A stretch of DNA of 52,336 nucleotides from Candidatus Saccharimonadota bacterium (GCA_025927655.1 JAICKY010000002.1:1-52336); one strand, 5' to 3'. Positions 23,678 through 32,366 are shown, numbered from the stretch's first letter. A program made the numbers and translations. The notes: generated from the letters alone by a model not told the origin.

Positions 23678-25210
23678 ATGGAACCACCAAAACCAAGCCC
23701 CGAACAAAACCCTGAACAGCCAGCAGCGGCAACCCCCGAAACGGTACAGCCAATGCCAGCTTCTGAACCACTGGCTAGCACGCCTCCGAATGAACCGGCG
23801 GCACCTATGGCACCAGTGGTACCTGAAACGCCGGCGGCGGTTTCTTCGGTACCCGACCCTGCGGCACCATCCAGCTTTGGGGGCAGTTCATGGCAACCGC
23901 AGGCGGTTGTTGGCGGCGCTGATCAACCTCCGGTTGCAGTGAACCCGGCTCCTGTTCCAATGGCCTCTGCGCCCATGCCGGGCGGCGGTAAGAAGCGCTG
24001 GGCTGTACCGGCTATCGTTGCAATTGCATTGCTTGTGGTGCTGGGCGGCGGCTACGTCTTTGCCTTCTACCTGCCTAATCGGCCGAGTGCAATCTATGCT
24101 GCAAGCCTAGACAAGAGCGGTAAAGCCGTTGACGCGCTCGTGCAGTATGGCGACAGTGTTGCGGCTAAAAACTACAAAAGCTCTACGTTTAGCGGTACGC
24201 TTCATGTCAAAACCAGCAGTGTGAGTTTTGATGCTTCGCTGAACGGTATGTACGACCAGAACGCTAATGCTACCGCAACATTGAATGCCGATGTGTTAGG
24301 GCAGAAAGTTGGTGTCAACGTGCGCAGTGTGCGCGACACCAGCAACACTAGTCCTGATGTCTATTTGCAGCTGAGCGGCGTAAAACCGACCCTCGATAGT
24401 CTGGGGCTCAGCAGTTTAGACACGCTGGACGGCCAATGGCTGAGCGTTGACCACACGCTTATCGATACCGTAGCCGCGAATGCTACGCAGACAAGTGCAG
24501 CGAGCGACCTTGCTACTGCAAAATTCCCGACCACTGCCCAGGTAGAAGATGCGGTATCTAAAGTACAAACCGTGAACAAGCAGTACATATTTACAACCAA
24601 TTCCAAGACTGCCGTGCTGAAACAATCATCCTTTGTGGGTAAGGAAACTAAAGACGGCCGCAATATGTACCATTACAAAGTCGGCTACAACAAAACCAAC
24701 CTGCAGGCGTACGTCAATTCCCTAGGCACCGCGCTTAACAGCAGCTCACTGAACACCTGGGCAAAAACTGTAAATGACGGTAAAGACATCAGCGCCTCAC
24801 TGAAAGGGCTGCACGATTCCATCAATAACGCGAAGGCAAACTACACGTTTGATGTTTGGGTAGACGCTAAGACCAAGCTTATACATTCGATTCAGTTTGT
24901 AGATCCATCTGATCAGTCGGTTCTGACGTTGTCCCAGAACTACACTGGCGGTGACACCTATCCGTTCATGCTCAATGTTTCCGGCAAGGACAGCGAAACC
25001 GGCCAAGCTGAAACCGTGACGGTGGACCTGAGTATTGACACTAAAACCAACAAAGACAGCGGTACGGTTAATCTGGGTGAGGGCGATAATAGTGGGTCGT
25101 TCAAATTTGCCGTCACTCCCTCTAATGACCAGGTAAAGGTAGCTGCTCCGGCTGGCGCTGTATCAGTTGTGGATGTCCTGAATCAGCTGGGACTGGGTGA
25201 CGAGCTGTAG
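23678..25210 (+). CDS. Pro-rich single-pass membrane protein with large outer domain
   Basis: 510 residues. An N-terminal ~105-residue Pro/Ala/Glu-rich segment is followed by a basic GGGKKRW patch and a TM helix (about 108-130). The remaining ~380 residues are extracytoplasmic, rich in Ser, Thr and Asn, with alternating strands and repeated motifs (SGTLHVKTSSVSFDASLNG, NMYHYKVGYNKTNLQAYV, ANYTFDVWVDAKTKLIHSI). This resembles LppX/LolA-type lipid-binding half-barrels, an inference from pattern only. The same plan occurs at 2345-3151, so a family of such surface proteins may exist here. Confidence 0.75.
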   Translation: MEPPKPSPEQNPEQPAAATPETVQPMPASEPLASTPPNEPAAPMAPVVPETPAAVSSVPDPAAPSSFGGSSWQPQAVVGGADQPPVAVNPAPVPMASAPMPGGGKKRWAVPAIVAIALLVVLGGGYVFAFYLPNRPSAIYAASLDKSGKAVDALVQYGDSVAAKNYKSSTFSGTLHVKTSSVSFDASLNGMYDQNANATATLNADVLGQKVGVNVRSVRDTSNTSPDVYLQLSGVKPTLDSLGLSSLDTLDGQWLSVDHTLIDTVAANATQTSAASDLATAKFPTTAQVEDAVSKVQTVNKQYIFTTNSKTAVLKQSSFVGKETKDGRNMYHYKVGYNKTNLQAYVNSLGTALNSSSLNTWAKTVNDGKDISASLKGLHDSINNAKANYTFDVWVDAKTKLIHSIQFVDPSDQSVLTLSQNYTGGDTYPFMLNVSGKDSETGQAETVTVDLSIDTKTNKDSGTVNLGEGDNSGSFKFAVTPSNDQVKVAAPAGAVSVVDVLNQLGLGDEL

Positions 25211-25274
25211 AGGCAACCCGCTGACGCGTCAAGCGGATTGCAGACGCGCCGCAAAAATGAAACAATAGCACTAT

Positions 25275-26894
25275 ATGAATCTTCGCGCCGTACTAAATCT
25301 GTACAACCCTACGTTTGCGGCAAATGTCATTAGCGAACTCAGACGCCAGCGCTATTCGGGCTGGCGTCTGTTTTACTGGCTGTGGCACTCCCGCATGTTT
25401 CAAAGTGAGGGCGAGCTGCCGGAAGTGCAGCGTTCTTTGGCGGTGCTACTCGGATTAGCTATGCTGGGGCAGCTTGGTTTGGGTGTGGGTTTTCTGGTGG
25501 AATGGGCGCGCTACGGGACTGCCGGTGCGTGGGAGTTTGGCGTGGCGCTGGTGCTTTCGTACCCGCTGGTGTGGTCGCATCTTGTGGTGTTCCTGGCTTG
25601 GATATGGAATTTGTCATGGGCTGTTTCGCACCCCAAAAAGGCTGCTCGGGCGGCGGTGTGTACGGTACTGGAATGGCAAGTGCGGCAGCTGCGGGTTCGG
25701 CACCACTTCAAAGTTGTAGCGGTGGTAGGGTCGGTGGGCAAAACCAGTACTAAACTGGCGATTGCAGATTTGTTAGGCCAAAGCTTGCGCGTGCGGTATC
25801 AGGCGGGCAATTATAACGACCGTGTCACCGTTCCGCTGGTATTTTTTGGCCTGAACGAGCCAAGCCTGTACAACGTGTTTGCGTGGTGGAAGGCGTTTGG
25901 CGTAACTCAGTCAGAAATAGCGCTGCCCTATCCATATGACGTCGTGGTGGTAGAACTCGGTACCGACGGCCCCGGCCAGCTGGCAGACTTTGCATACATC
26001 AAGCCCGATATTACGGTTGTTACGGCCGTGTCTCCAGAGCACATGGAATATTTTGGTACGCTCGATGCGGTTGCCGCCGAAGAGCTCAGCGTGTTTGGTT
26101 ATAGCAAGCGAGTATTAGTGAATGCCGATGATATTGCCGGTGGCTATCTGGCCGGCATGGATTTTTCCGAATACAGCCTGGTGAGCGAGCAAGCTACATA
26201 CGGTGCCACTGCCAAGCCTGATGGCCTGAAAGGCCAGGCGCTTGCGGTGCGCCTGCCAAAGAGCGAATTTACGGCTAACATACAGTATCTGGGCGACCAG
26301 GGTGCTAAGATCGCGCTGGCAGCTGCCGGTGTCGCCGATATGCTCAACGTAAAAAAGGGTGCCATTGCAGCGGGCTTGCCAAAGCTGGCCCCATTTGCCG
26401 GTCGTATGCAGGTGCTGCCGGGCGTAAAGGGCAGTACGCTGATAGACGACACGTATAACGCCAGCCCTATTGCCTGCAAGGCAGCACTGGATGCACTCTA
26501 TGCCGCCAAGGCCAAGCAACGTATAGCCATTCTGGGCAGTATGAACGAACTGGGCGATTACAGCCATGAAGCACACGACGAAGTAGGCATGTACTGTGAT
26601 CCGAAGAAATTGGACTTGGTCGTAACCATCGGTCATGATGCCAAACAGTGGCTTGCCCCAGCAGCTCGTGAACGCGGTTGCACCGTGCAAACATTCATGA
26701 GCCCGTACGACGCTGGCGCTTACCTATCCGGCAAACTGCAAAAGGGTGCCGTGGTACTGGCCAAAGGCTCCCAGAATGGTGTGTTCGCCGAGGAGACGCT
26801 CAAACCGCTATTGGCCGACCCTACCGATGCAGCCAAACTCGTTCGCCAAAGCTCATACTGGATGACGCGAAAGTCCAAACAATTTGACCGCTAA
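25275..26894 (+). CDS. MurF-like Mur ligase with N-terminal membrane segments
   Basis: 539 residues. Residues 1-125 contain two or three TM helices not found in standard MurF. The catalytic part follows: ATP-binding GSVGKTSTK, the central-domain AGNYNDRVTVPL, VVELGTDGPGQL and AVSPEHMEYFG, then the C-terminal domain with LIDDTYNASP, ILGSMNELGDYSHEAHDEV and AKGSQNGVFAEE. These are MurF hallmarks (addition of D-Ala-D-Ala to the UDP-MurNAc peptide). The membrane anchor suggests the reaction is held at the membrane. It may act on another precursor. Confidence 0.88.
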   Translation: MNLRAVLNLYNPTFAANVISELRRQRYSGWRLFYWLWHSRMFQSEGELPEVQRSLAVLLGLAMLGQLGLGVGFLVEWARYGTAGAWEFGVALVLSYPLVWSHLVVFLAWIWNLSWAVSHPKKAARAAVCTVLEWQVRQLRVRHHFKVVAVVGSVGKTSTKLAIADLLGQSLRVRYQAGNYNDRVTVPLVFFGLNEPSLYNVFAWWKAFGVTQSEIALPYPYDVVVVELGTDGPGQLADFAYIKPDITVVTAVSPEHMEYFGTLDAVAAEELSVFGYSKRVLVNADDIAGGYLAGMDFSEYSLVSEQATYGATAKPDGLKGQALAVRLPKSEFTANIQYLGDQGAKIALAAAGVADMLNVKKGAIAAGLPKLAPFAGRMQVLPGVKGSTLIDDTYNASPIACKAALDALYAAKAKQRIAILGSMNELGDYSHEAHDEVGMYCDPKKLDLVVTIGHDAKQWLAPAARERGCTVQTFMSPYDAGAYLSGKLQKGAVVLAKGSQNGVFAEETLKPLLADPTDAAKLVRQSSYWMTRKSKQFDR

Positions 26895-26912
26895 CCTAAC
26901 AGATCAGAATTG

Positions 26913-26921
26913 TGGTATAAT
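26913..26921 (+). promoter_or_regulatory. Extended -10 promoter before the leuS leader
   Basis: TGGTATAAT (26913-26921): perfect -10 with TGn extension, no clear -35. The predicted start falls 2-3 nt before the leader-peptide ATG at 26931. A second TATAAT at 26997-27002, after the terminator, could start a leader-independent transcript. Confidence 0.65.
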
Positions 26922-26930
26922 GAACTAAAT

Positions 26931-26975
26931 ATGAGTAAGCAATCTCTCCAGCTCGCACTTCTCCTCGCCCTGTAG
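26931..26975 (+). CDS. Leu-rich leader peptide of leuS (candidate attenuator)
   Basis: A 14-residue frame, MSKQSLQLALLLAL, then TAG. Six of 14 codons are Leu (four CTC, one CTT, one CTG), three of them close together before a terminator-like element. It sits between a promoter and leuS, the natural place for ribosome-mediated attenuation by charged tRNA-Leu. The CTCCTC codons (26961-26966) are also complementary to the GAGGAG ribosome binding site of leuS (27029-27034). Regulatory function is inferred. Confidence 0.55.
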   Translation: MSKQSLQLALLLAL

Positions 26976-26986
26976 GGCAATTTTTT
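26967..26986 (+). terminator. Short terminator overlapping the end of the leader peptide
   Basis: GCCC (26967-26970), loop TGTA, GGGC (26975-26978), AA, then six T (26981-26986). The stem is only 4 bp but GC-only, and it covers the last leader codons and the stop. Confidence 0.6.
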
Positions 26987-27042
26987 CTACATCTAGTATA
27001 ATTTTTATCAAACGACAGTAATCTACCAGAGGAGTTTTACCC

Positions 27043-29490
27043 GTGAAACGATATAATCCCAAAGAAATTGAACCGCGATGGCAGCAGCAGTGGGCTGACA
27101 GCAAAATCTACGAAGCCAGCGAAGACCCGGCGAAACCAAAACGCTACATTTTGGAATATTTCCCATACCCTAGCGGCGCTGCGATGCATGTTGGGCATGT
27201 CCGCAACTACACCATTGGCGACGTAGTAGCTCGCCATGCCCGCATGCAGGGCATGAACGTGTTGCACCCAATGGGATGGGATGCGTTTGGACTGCCAGCT
27301 GAAAACTACGCTATCAAGACAGGCATCAGCCCCCAGCAAGCCATTGCCGAAAACACCGGCAAATTTAAACAGCAGTTGACGCGCATGGGGTTCAGTTACG
27401 ACTGGTCACGCGAATTTGCCAGCTCTGACCCTGAGTATTACCGTTGGACTCAGTGGTTCTTCCTGCTGCTGCACAAGCGTGGCTTGGCGTACCGACAGGA
27501 AAGCTTGCAGTGGTGGTGCCCGGTGGATAAGACCGTGCTGGCCAACGAACAGGTTGAGGCTGGCCGCTGCTGGCGCTGTGGCAGCGAAGTCGAGAAAAAG
27601 GCGCTCAAACAGTGGTTTTTCAAGATTACCGACTATGCCGATCGTCTGGCAAAAGATCTGGATGATGTTGACTGGAGCGAATCTATCAAAAGCATGCAGC
27701 GCAACTGGATCGGCCGGTCTGAAGGTGCCGAAGTTGAATTCCCGGTTGAAGGTTCCAATGAAAAGCTAAGGGTATTTACTACAGCTCACGATACCATTTT
27801 TGGTGTGACCTTTATGGTACTTGCACCAGAGCATCCGTTGCTCCATACCATTGTACCGGAGACTCATCGTCAACAAGTTGAAAATTATCAACAGAAGTCC
27901 CGTAATAAATCGGACATTGAACGCCAAGAGACGAATCGTGAGAAAACAGGGGTATTTACCGGTGCATATGCGATCAATCCGCTAGATGGCGCTAAAATTC
28001 CTATTTGGACAGCAGACTATGTGCTGGCGGGCTATGGTACTGGAGCTATTATGGCCGTGCCCGGGGAAGATGAGCGTGATTATGAATTTGCCAAAAAATT
28101 TGATCTGCCTGTTATTTTTACGACCGAACAGCAGGAATTCGTAGACTACCAGAGCGAACTAAAGCCAAACCGCAAAACATATAAACTAGCGAATTCAGGT
28201 GAATTTGACGGGTTAGATTTCGAAACCGGCCGGCAAAAAATACTAGAGAAGCTGGAAGGGGCAGGCTCTGGTAAAAGTGTCATTAATTACCGCATCCGCG
28301 ACTGGCTGATCAGCCGCCAGCGCTACTGGGGCGCGCCAATCCCGATGATTCACTGCCTGAAGGACGGCATTGTGCCAGTCCCCGAAGATCAGCTGCCGGT
28401 GGTGTTGCCTGAACTAAAGAGTTTTGAACCAAGTGGTGATGGTCGCAGTCCACTGGCCAACGTGCCGGAATTTGTGAATACCGCCTGCCCGCAGTGTGGT
28501 GGGCCGGCCGAGCGCGAAACGGACACTATGGACGGCTTTGCCTGTTCCAGTTGGTACTTCCTGCGGTTTGCCGACCCGCATAACACCGAACAACCGTTTG
28601 ACGCTGACAAGGTTAAGTTCTGGTCCCCGGTAGATGACTATATCGGTGGTGCCGAACACGCCGTAATGCACCTGTTGTATGCTCGTATGTGGACAAAGGT
28701 AATGCAGGACGAAGGCCTGATTGACTTCGGTGAGCCGTTTAAATCACTGCGCAACCAGGGCATGATCTTAGCACCAGACGGCCAAAAGATGAGCAAGAGC
28801 AAGGGCAACACCATCCAGCCGGACGAGCTGATCGAACAGGGCTACGGCGCCGACAGCATTCGTATTATGGAATTGTTTATAGGCCCGTGGAACCAGAGTG
28901 CGGCATGGAGTGTGGAAGGCATGGGTGGCAGTTACCGGTTCTTGCAGCGTATCTGGAATCTGGTGCAGGAACATATCGCAGCGGGGGCCGCTACCGGTGA
29001 AAGCGAAGCGTTGCAACGCGCTATTCATCGCACGGTCAAGAAAGTAAGTGACGATCTGGCTGCTATGGGCTTTAACACGGCAATCGCCGCGCTGATGGAA
29101 CTGACAAACGATCTGTACAAACTAAAAACTGAAGTTCCCATGGGCGTACCGGTATGGAAAGACGTATTGTCGAAGACCGTGCAGTTGCTGGCACCGTTTG
29201 CTCCGCATATTAGCGAGGAGCTATGGAACCAGCTGGCACACGAGGGCTCGGTACACACCAGTGAGTGGCCAAGCTATGATGAATCCTACCTAGTAGAAGA
29301 CAGCGTAACCATTGCTGTCCAGGTAAACGGCAAACTGCGTGGAACTATCACTGCGCCGATGGATAGCGACGAGGTTGCGGTTACGGAACTTGCAAAGGCA
29401 GATGAAAAGATTGCTGCCAACCTAGCCGGCAAGCAAATCGTAAAAACCATCTATGTGCCCAACAAGCTGCTGAGCTTTGTCGTGAAATAG
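27043..29490 (+). CDS. leuS: Leucyl-tRNA synthetase
   Basis: 815 residues, standard bacterial length, starting at GTG with GAGGAG (27029-27034) 8 nt upstream. It charges tRNA-Leu. The class I signatures are PYPSGAAMHVGHVRNYTIGD (HIGH motif) and GQKMSKSKGN (KMSKS). The zinc-ribbon-like CPVDKTVLANEQV with CWRCG, and the CP1 editing domain (TTAHDTIFGVTFMVLAPEHP, GAIMAVPGEDERD) are present, as is a Leu-specific second zinc motif (TACPQCGGPAERETDTMDGF). A Leu-rich leader peptide and terminator upstream suggest control by Leu-tRNA supply. Confidence 0.97.
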   Translation: MKRYNPKEIEPRWQQQWADSKIYEASEDPAKPKRYILEYFPYPSGAAMHVGHVRNYTIGDVVARHARMQGMNVLHPMGWDAFGLPAENYAIKTGISPQQAIAENTGKFKQQLTRMGFSYDWSREFASSDPEYYRWTQWFFLLLHKRGLAYRQESLQWWCPVDKTVLANEQVEAGRCWRCGSEVEKKALKQWFFKITDYADRLAKDLDDVDWSESIKSMQRNWIGRSEGAEVEFPVEGSNEKLRVFTTAHDTIFGVTFMVLAPEHPLLHTIVPETHRQQVENYQQKSRNKSDIERQETNREKTGVFTGAYAINPLDGAKIPIWTADYVLAGYGTGAIMAVPGEDERDYEFAKKFDLPVIFTTEQQEFVDYQSELKPNRKTYKLANSGEFDGLDFETGRQKILEKLEGAGSGKSVINYRIRDWLISRQRYWGAPIPMIHCLKDGIVPVPEDQLPVVLPELKSFEPSGDGRSPLANVPEFVNTACPQCGGPAERETDTMDGFACSSWYFLRFADPHNTEQPFDADKVKFWSPVDDYIGGAEHAVMHLLYARMWTKVMQDEGLIDFGEPFKSLRNQGMILAPDGQKMSKSKGNTIQPDELIEQGYGADSIRIMELFIGPWNQSAAWSVEGMGGSYRFLQRIWNLVQEHIAAGAATGESEALQRAIHRTVKKVSDDLAAMGFNTAIAALMELTNDLYKLKTEVPMGVPVWKDVLSKTVQLLAPFAPHISEELWNQLAHEGSVHTSEWPSYDESYLVEDSVTIAVQVNGKLRGTITAPMDSDEVAVTELAKADEKIAANLAGKQIVKTIYVPNKLLSFVVK

Positions 29491-29503
29491 ACTTGAAAAC
29501 CGG

Positions 29504-29532
29504 TTGAGATTATTGAATTAACAGGGTATAAT
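29504..29532 (+). promoter_or_regulatory. rpmF-nusB promoter
   Basis: TTGAGA (29504-29509), 17-nt spacer, TATAAT (29527-29532). The leader is about 45 nt and contains AAGGAG before the rpmF ATG. Confidence 0.8.
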
Positions 29533-29584
29533 ACGAAGTAATTACAAACTAAACAAGAACTCAAATAAGGAGTTAGTACATCAT

Positions 29585-29740
29585 ATGGGTAAACCAAAGA
29601 AACGAACCAGCCCGCGCGCCACTGGCGCTCGCCGGAGCCACTTGTTAGTAAAACTGGCCCGTGCCGTTAACAAAAAGTCTCCAGTCAAAGCTTACACGAC
29701 CCGTCGTGAAAGCGGTAAAAAGCTTGCCGCTACCAAATAA
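29585..29740 (+). CDS. rpmF: Large-subunit ribosomal protein bL32
   Basis: 51 residues beginning MGKPKKRTSPRATGARRSHL and ending in a Lys/Arg-rich tail. The PKKRTS and RRSH motifs identify bL32. The zinc-binding Cys pairs of many bL32 proteins are absent, so this is a Cys-free form. AAGGAG precedes the ATG at a good distance. nusB follows after 22 bp. Confidence 0.85.
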   Translation: MGKPKKRTSPRATGARRSHLLVKLARAVNKKSPVKAYTTRRESGKKLAATK

Positions 29741-29762
29741 CCGGTTCCGAGGGTAATAAAAT

Positions 29763-30239
29763 ATGGCAAGTAATCGCCACCTCGGTCGTATTGTTGCTCT
29801 GCAAACGCTGTATGAGCAGGATTTTCGCCGCGAAGCAGGTGATGATTCGTTTGATCTTGGTTTGGTCCTTAAGCGCAACATCGCGCGCTACGAATCCACC
29901 GTCGACGACGTCTTCTTCATAGAAGAATTAGTAAAAGGTGTCGCTAAGCACGAGGCCGAGCTCGACGACGAACTGCGTCCATTAGCTCCTGAGTGGCCAA
30001 TCGAACAAATTGCCCGGATGGATCGGGTGGTGCTGCGCATGGGCCTGTACGAACTTAAATACACCAAAGACGTACCGCCAAAGGTTGTCATCAACGAAGC
30101 CGTGGAACTTGCCAAAGCCTTTGGCGGCGACAATTCCAGCAAATTCGTAAATGGTGTATTGGGTACTGCGCTGAAACGACAGAATGGCGAAGCCGCCGCA
30201 CCTGATCCGGCTCCTGCGGAAGGCACAGAGGCAGCGTAA
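29763..30239 (+). CDS. nusB: Transcription antitermination factor NusB
   Basis: 158 residues. It binds boxA RNA with S10 in rRNA antitermination. The all-helical family pattern is visible: [20 protein letters not shown] at the N-terminus, [20 protein letters not shown], and the C-terminal [20 protein letters not shown] with [20 protein letters not shown]. The last ~20 residues are an Ala/Pro/Glu extension. Transcribed with rpmF. Confidence 0.93.
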   Translation: MASNRHLGRIVALQTLYEQDFRREAGDDSFDLGLVLKRNIARYESTVDDVFFIEELVKGVAKHEAELDDELRPLAPEWPIEQIARMDRVVLRMGLYELKYTKDVPPKVVINEAVELAKAFGGDNSSKFVNGVLGTALKRQNGEAAAPDPAPAEGTEAA

Positions 30240-30243
30240 GCAT

Positions 30244-30401
30244 GAGCCTCCTTTCCTTCACGTCTCGGCTCCAAAACCAGCCGGCGGCACCGGGCGTCCG
30301 TTTTGCTCGCCGTCGTAGCTCGCTACGCCTTCTCATAAAAACAGGCACCCGGCACGCACCGGCTGACTTTTCGCTTTCGAGCCACAACAGAAAGGAGGCT
30401 C
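30244..30401 (+). repeat. Long imperfect inverted repeat that includes the Nudix ribosome binding site
   Basis: GAGCCTCCTTTC (30244-30255) is the exact complement of GAAAGGAGGCTC (30390-30401). Between them a second, imperfect pair (around AGCCGGCGGCACCGGGCG and its near-complement near 30350) extends the symmetry over most of the 158 bp. The right arm is the ribosome binding site of the gene starting at 30403, so the mRNA could fold to hide it. Confidence 0.6.
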
Positions 30402-30402
30402 C

Positions 30403-30966
30403 ATGTCTGCCATGAAGCGTCATTCCCGTCCAGATAATGATGCAAAGGGCTCTTCTGCCCGCAGCCCGATGGATAACATCCGGAAGCCTATCGAAGGCTT
30501 CCGCAAGTTCGTGACGCGCCGTCCGGCTATCGAAGAAGTAGTCCACGAAACCACCTCTGGCGGTGTTATTTTTCGTCGCAACAAAACACAAGATCTAGAG
30601 ATTTTGCTCATAAAAGACGCTAAAAACCGCTGGACCATTCCAAAAGGCCATGTAGAAGAGGGCGAGGAACCGAAAGATACCGCCGAGCGTGAGATCCGCG
30701 AGGAAACAGGCTTGCAGGAAATGCAAGTGCGCGACTGGCTGGGCAAGGTAAACTTCCGGTATCGCCGCAACCACACGCTGGTACTCATGACTATGCACAT
30801 CTATCTGGTGCAGGGAAAAGGTAATACTGATCGCCTGCACCCCGAAGACTGGTTGAGCGACATCAAGTGGCTACCGGCTACGACTGCGGTCGACAATATT
30901 GCTTATGAAGATATTGGTAAGTTAATGCTACTGGGCATGAAAAAAATAAGGGAAGCCAAGCTGTAA
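30403..30966 (+). CDS. Nudix hydrolase (Ap4A/RppH-like)
   Basis: 187 residues. A basic N-terminal extension of about 45 residues precedes one Nudix domain: TTSGGVIFRRNKTQDLEILL, WTIPKGHVEEGEEPKDTAER and EIREETGLQEM make the complete Nudix box (GX5EX7REUXEEXGU). The PKGH sequence resembles diadenosine-polyphosphate and RNA 5'-end hydrolases. A strong AAAGGAGG site precedes the ATG but lies in one arm of a long inverted repeat. Confidence 0.88.
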   Translation: MSAMKRHSRPDNDAKGSSARSPMDNIRKPIEGFRKFVTRRPAIEEVVHETTSGGVIFRRNKTQDLEILLIKDAKNRWTIPKGHVEEGEEPKDTAEREIREETGLQEMQVRDWLGKVNFRYRRNHTLVLMTMHIYLVQGKGNTDRLHPEDWLSDIKWLPATTAVDNIAYEDIGKLMLLGMKKIREAKL

Positions 30967-31080
30967 CACGTTCCCGGCGCGCATTGCAGCGTCAATGACT
31001 CCGACCCGCAGTCGCCGTATTAGCATACGACTCCCTTACGGTTCTCGTCGTTTCCTAGCACTGCATTACCAGAATTGCGT

Positions 31081-31187
31081 TACAATACATAGTACTAACC
31101 AAAGAAAGGAATAAGGATTAGTATTTAGTAGATGGCATTTAGACCCAGTCTAATTTCCGGCTACTAACTCCTAAAATTAAAAACATT
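31081..31187 (+). promoter_or_regulatory. rnc promoter and structured leader
   Basis: TACAAT (31081-31086) starts a leader of about 95 nt. TTAGTAG (31125-31131) pairs with CTACTAA (31161-31167), and inside it TTAGAC (31139-31144) pairs with GTCTAA (31148-31153). No good ribosome binding site is next to the ATG. A leader hairpin before rnc is the arrangement through which E. coli RNase III cleaves its own mRNA. Confidence 0.5.
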
Positions 31188-31883
31188 ATGGACACAACTG
31201 CATATCAGCAACTTGCAAAAGATAAACTGGGCGGCGAATTCGCTAACCTAGACCTGCTTATAACTGCACTGACCCACCGTAGCTATGTGAATGAGCACCG
31301 GAGTACCGTAAAAGAGCATAACGAGCGCCTGGAATTTCTGGGCGACGCAGTGCTAGAACTGGTGGTGACTGAATTCCTGTACGCCAATTATGCCGAACCA
31401 GAAGGTATCCTAACTAACTGGCGCAGTAGCCTGGTGCGTACCGAATCTATCGGTGCGGCTGCTGACCGGCTGGGTTTTGAGCCGCTGCTGCGCCTAAGCC
31501 GCGGCGAAAAACGCGGCACCGACCGCGCACGGGCGCAGATATTGGCTAATAGTTTCGAGGCGGTCACGGGCGCGATCTATCTGGATAAGGGGTACGAAGC
31601 CGCAAAAACATACATCACCGACAATATTCTGAGCACCTTCGGCGAAATACTGAAAACCGGTTCATGGATGGACCCAAAGAGCCACCTGCAGGAAGTTGTA
31701 CAGAGCCAGGGCGGCAGCACACCACAGTACAAGGTATTGAGCGAAGAAGGTCCCGATCACGATAAAACGTTCACCGTCGGCGCTTACGTCGATGGCGAGT
31801 TAAAGGGTGAGGGCACCGGCCCCAGCAAACAAGCAGCTCAAGTTGCCGCTGCCACTACAGCACTGCAAAAGTATAGTAATTGA
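31188..31883 (+). CDS. rnc: Ribonuclease III
   Basis: 231 residues. It cuts double-stranded RNA in rRNA and mRNA processing. The signature NERLEFLGDAVLELVV supplies E46, E49 and D53. The dsRNA-binding domain at the C-terminus includes PKSHLQEVVQSQGGSTPQYK and a final QAAQVAAATTALQKY. In the second catalytic motif the usual D-x-x-E reads N121-S-F-E124. Asp is replaced by Asn, seen in some family members but potentially rate-altering. The stop TGA overlaps the rpsP promoter. Confidence 0.94.
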   Translation: MDTTAYQQLAKDKLGGEFANLDLLITALTHRSYVNEHRSTVKEHNERLEFLGDAVLELVVTEFLYANYAEPEGILTNWRSSLVRTESIGAAADRLGFEPLLRLSRGEKRGTDRARAQILANSFEAVTGAIYLDKGYEAAKTYITDNILSTFGEILKTGSWMDPKSHLQEVVQSQGGSTPQYKVLSEEGPDHDKTFTVGAYVDGELKGEGTGPSKQAAQVAAATTALQKYSN

Positions 31884-31908
31884 CAATAGAGGTCGTTATC
31901 TGTAAAAT
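31880..31908 (+). promoter_or_regulatory. rpsP promoter
   Basis: TTGACA (31880-31885), 17-nt spacer, TAAAAT (31903-31908). The -35 box overlaps the rnc stop codon. Confidence 0.75.
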
Positions 31909-31976
31909 AGGTTAAAGTCACATTAGTATTAATCCCCCGCGAGCGGTGGAAGATAAGAGAAGAGTTTGAGAGATAT

Positions 31977-32366
31977 ATGTTAGCTATCCGTCTGCAACGT
32001 ACCGGTCGTAAGGGCCACGCAATGTTCCGCGTGGTTGTTCAAGACAGTCGCCGCACACCTACCAGTGGTAAAGTTGTGTCTCAGCTGGGTACGTACGATC
32101 CACACAGCAAGGCTGTAACGCTTGACGGCGAAAAAGCTAGCTTTTACCTGACTAACGGCGCGCAGCCAAGCCCACGCGCCGCTGTTTTGCTGAAGAATGA
32201 GGGTGTGAAGTTGCCTGAATGGGTAGCAACTTCTGATAAGAAATCCGGCGCCATCCGCCACCCCGAAAAGCTTCGTCGCAACCAGCCTAAAGAAGAGGTG
32301 GCCGCCGAAGTTTCAGCCGAGGCTGAGGCCGCAGTTCCTGTAGAAGAAGCTGCGCCAGAAGCGTAA
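31977..32366 (+). CDS. rpsP: Small-subunit ribosomal protein bS16
   Basis: 129 residues. The first ~85 are the bS16 domain (MLAIRLQRTGRKGHAMFRVV, QDSRRTPTSGK, LGTYDPHSK). The rest is an Ala/Glu/Pro-rich acidic tail, longer than in E. coli bS16 (82 residues). It is followed by a KH-domain protein and, after an insert, trmD. This keeps the classical rpsP-khpA-trmD order. Confidence 0.95.
   Translation: MLAIRLQRTGRKGHAMFRVVVQDSRRTPTSGKVVSQLGTYDPHSKAVTLDGEKASFYLTNGAQPSPRAAVLLKNEGVKLPEWVATSDKKSGAIRHPEKLRRNQPKEEVAAEVSAEAEAAVPVEEAAPEA

Noticed and set aside
27416-27769. 117-codon plus-strand frame within leuS
   Set aside because: Out-of-frame shadow of the leuS coding sequence with Arg/Ser/Cys-rich low-quality translation.
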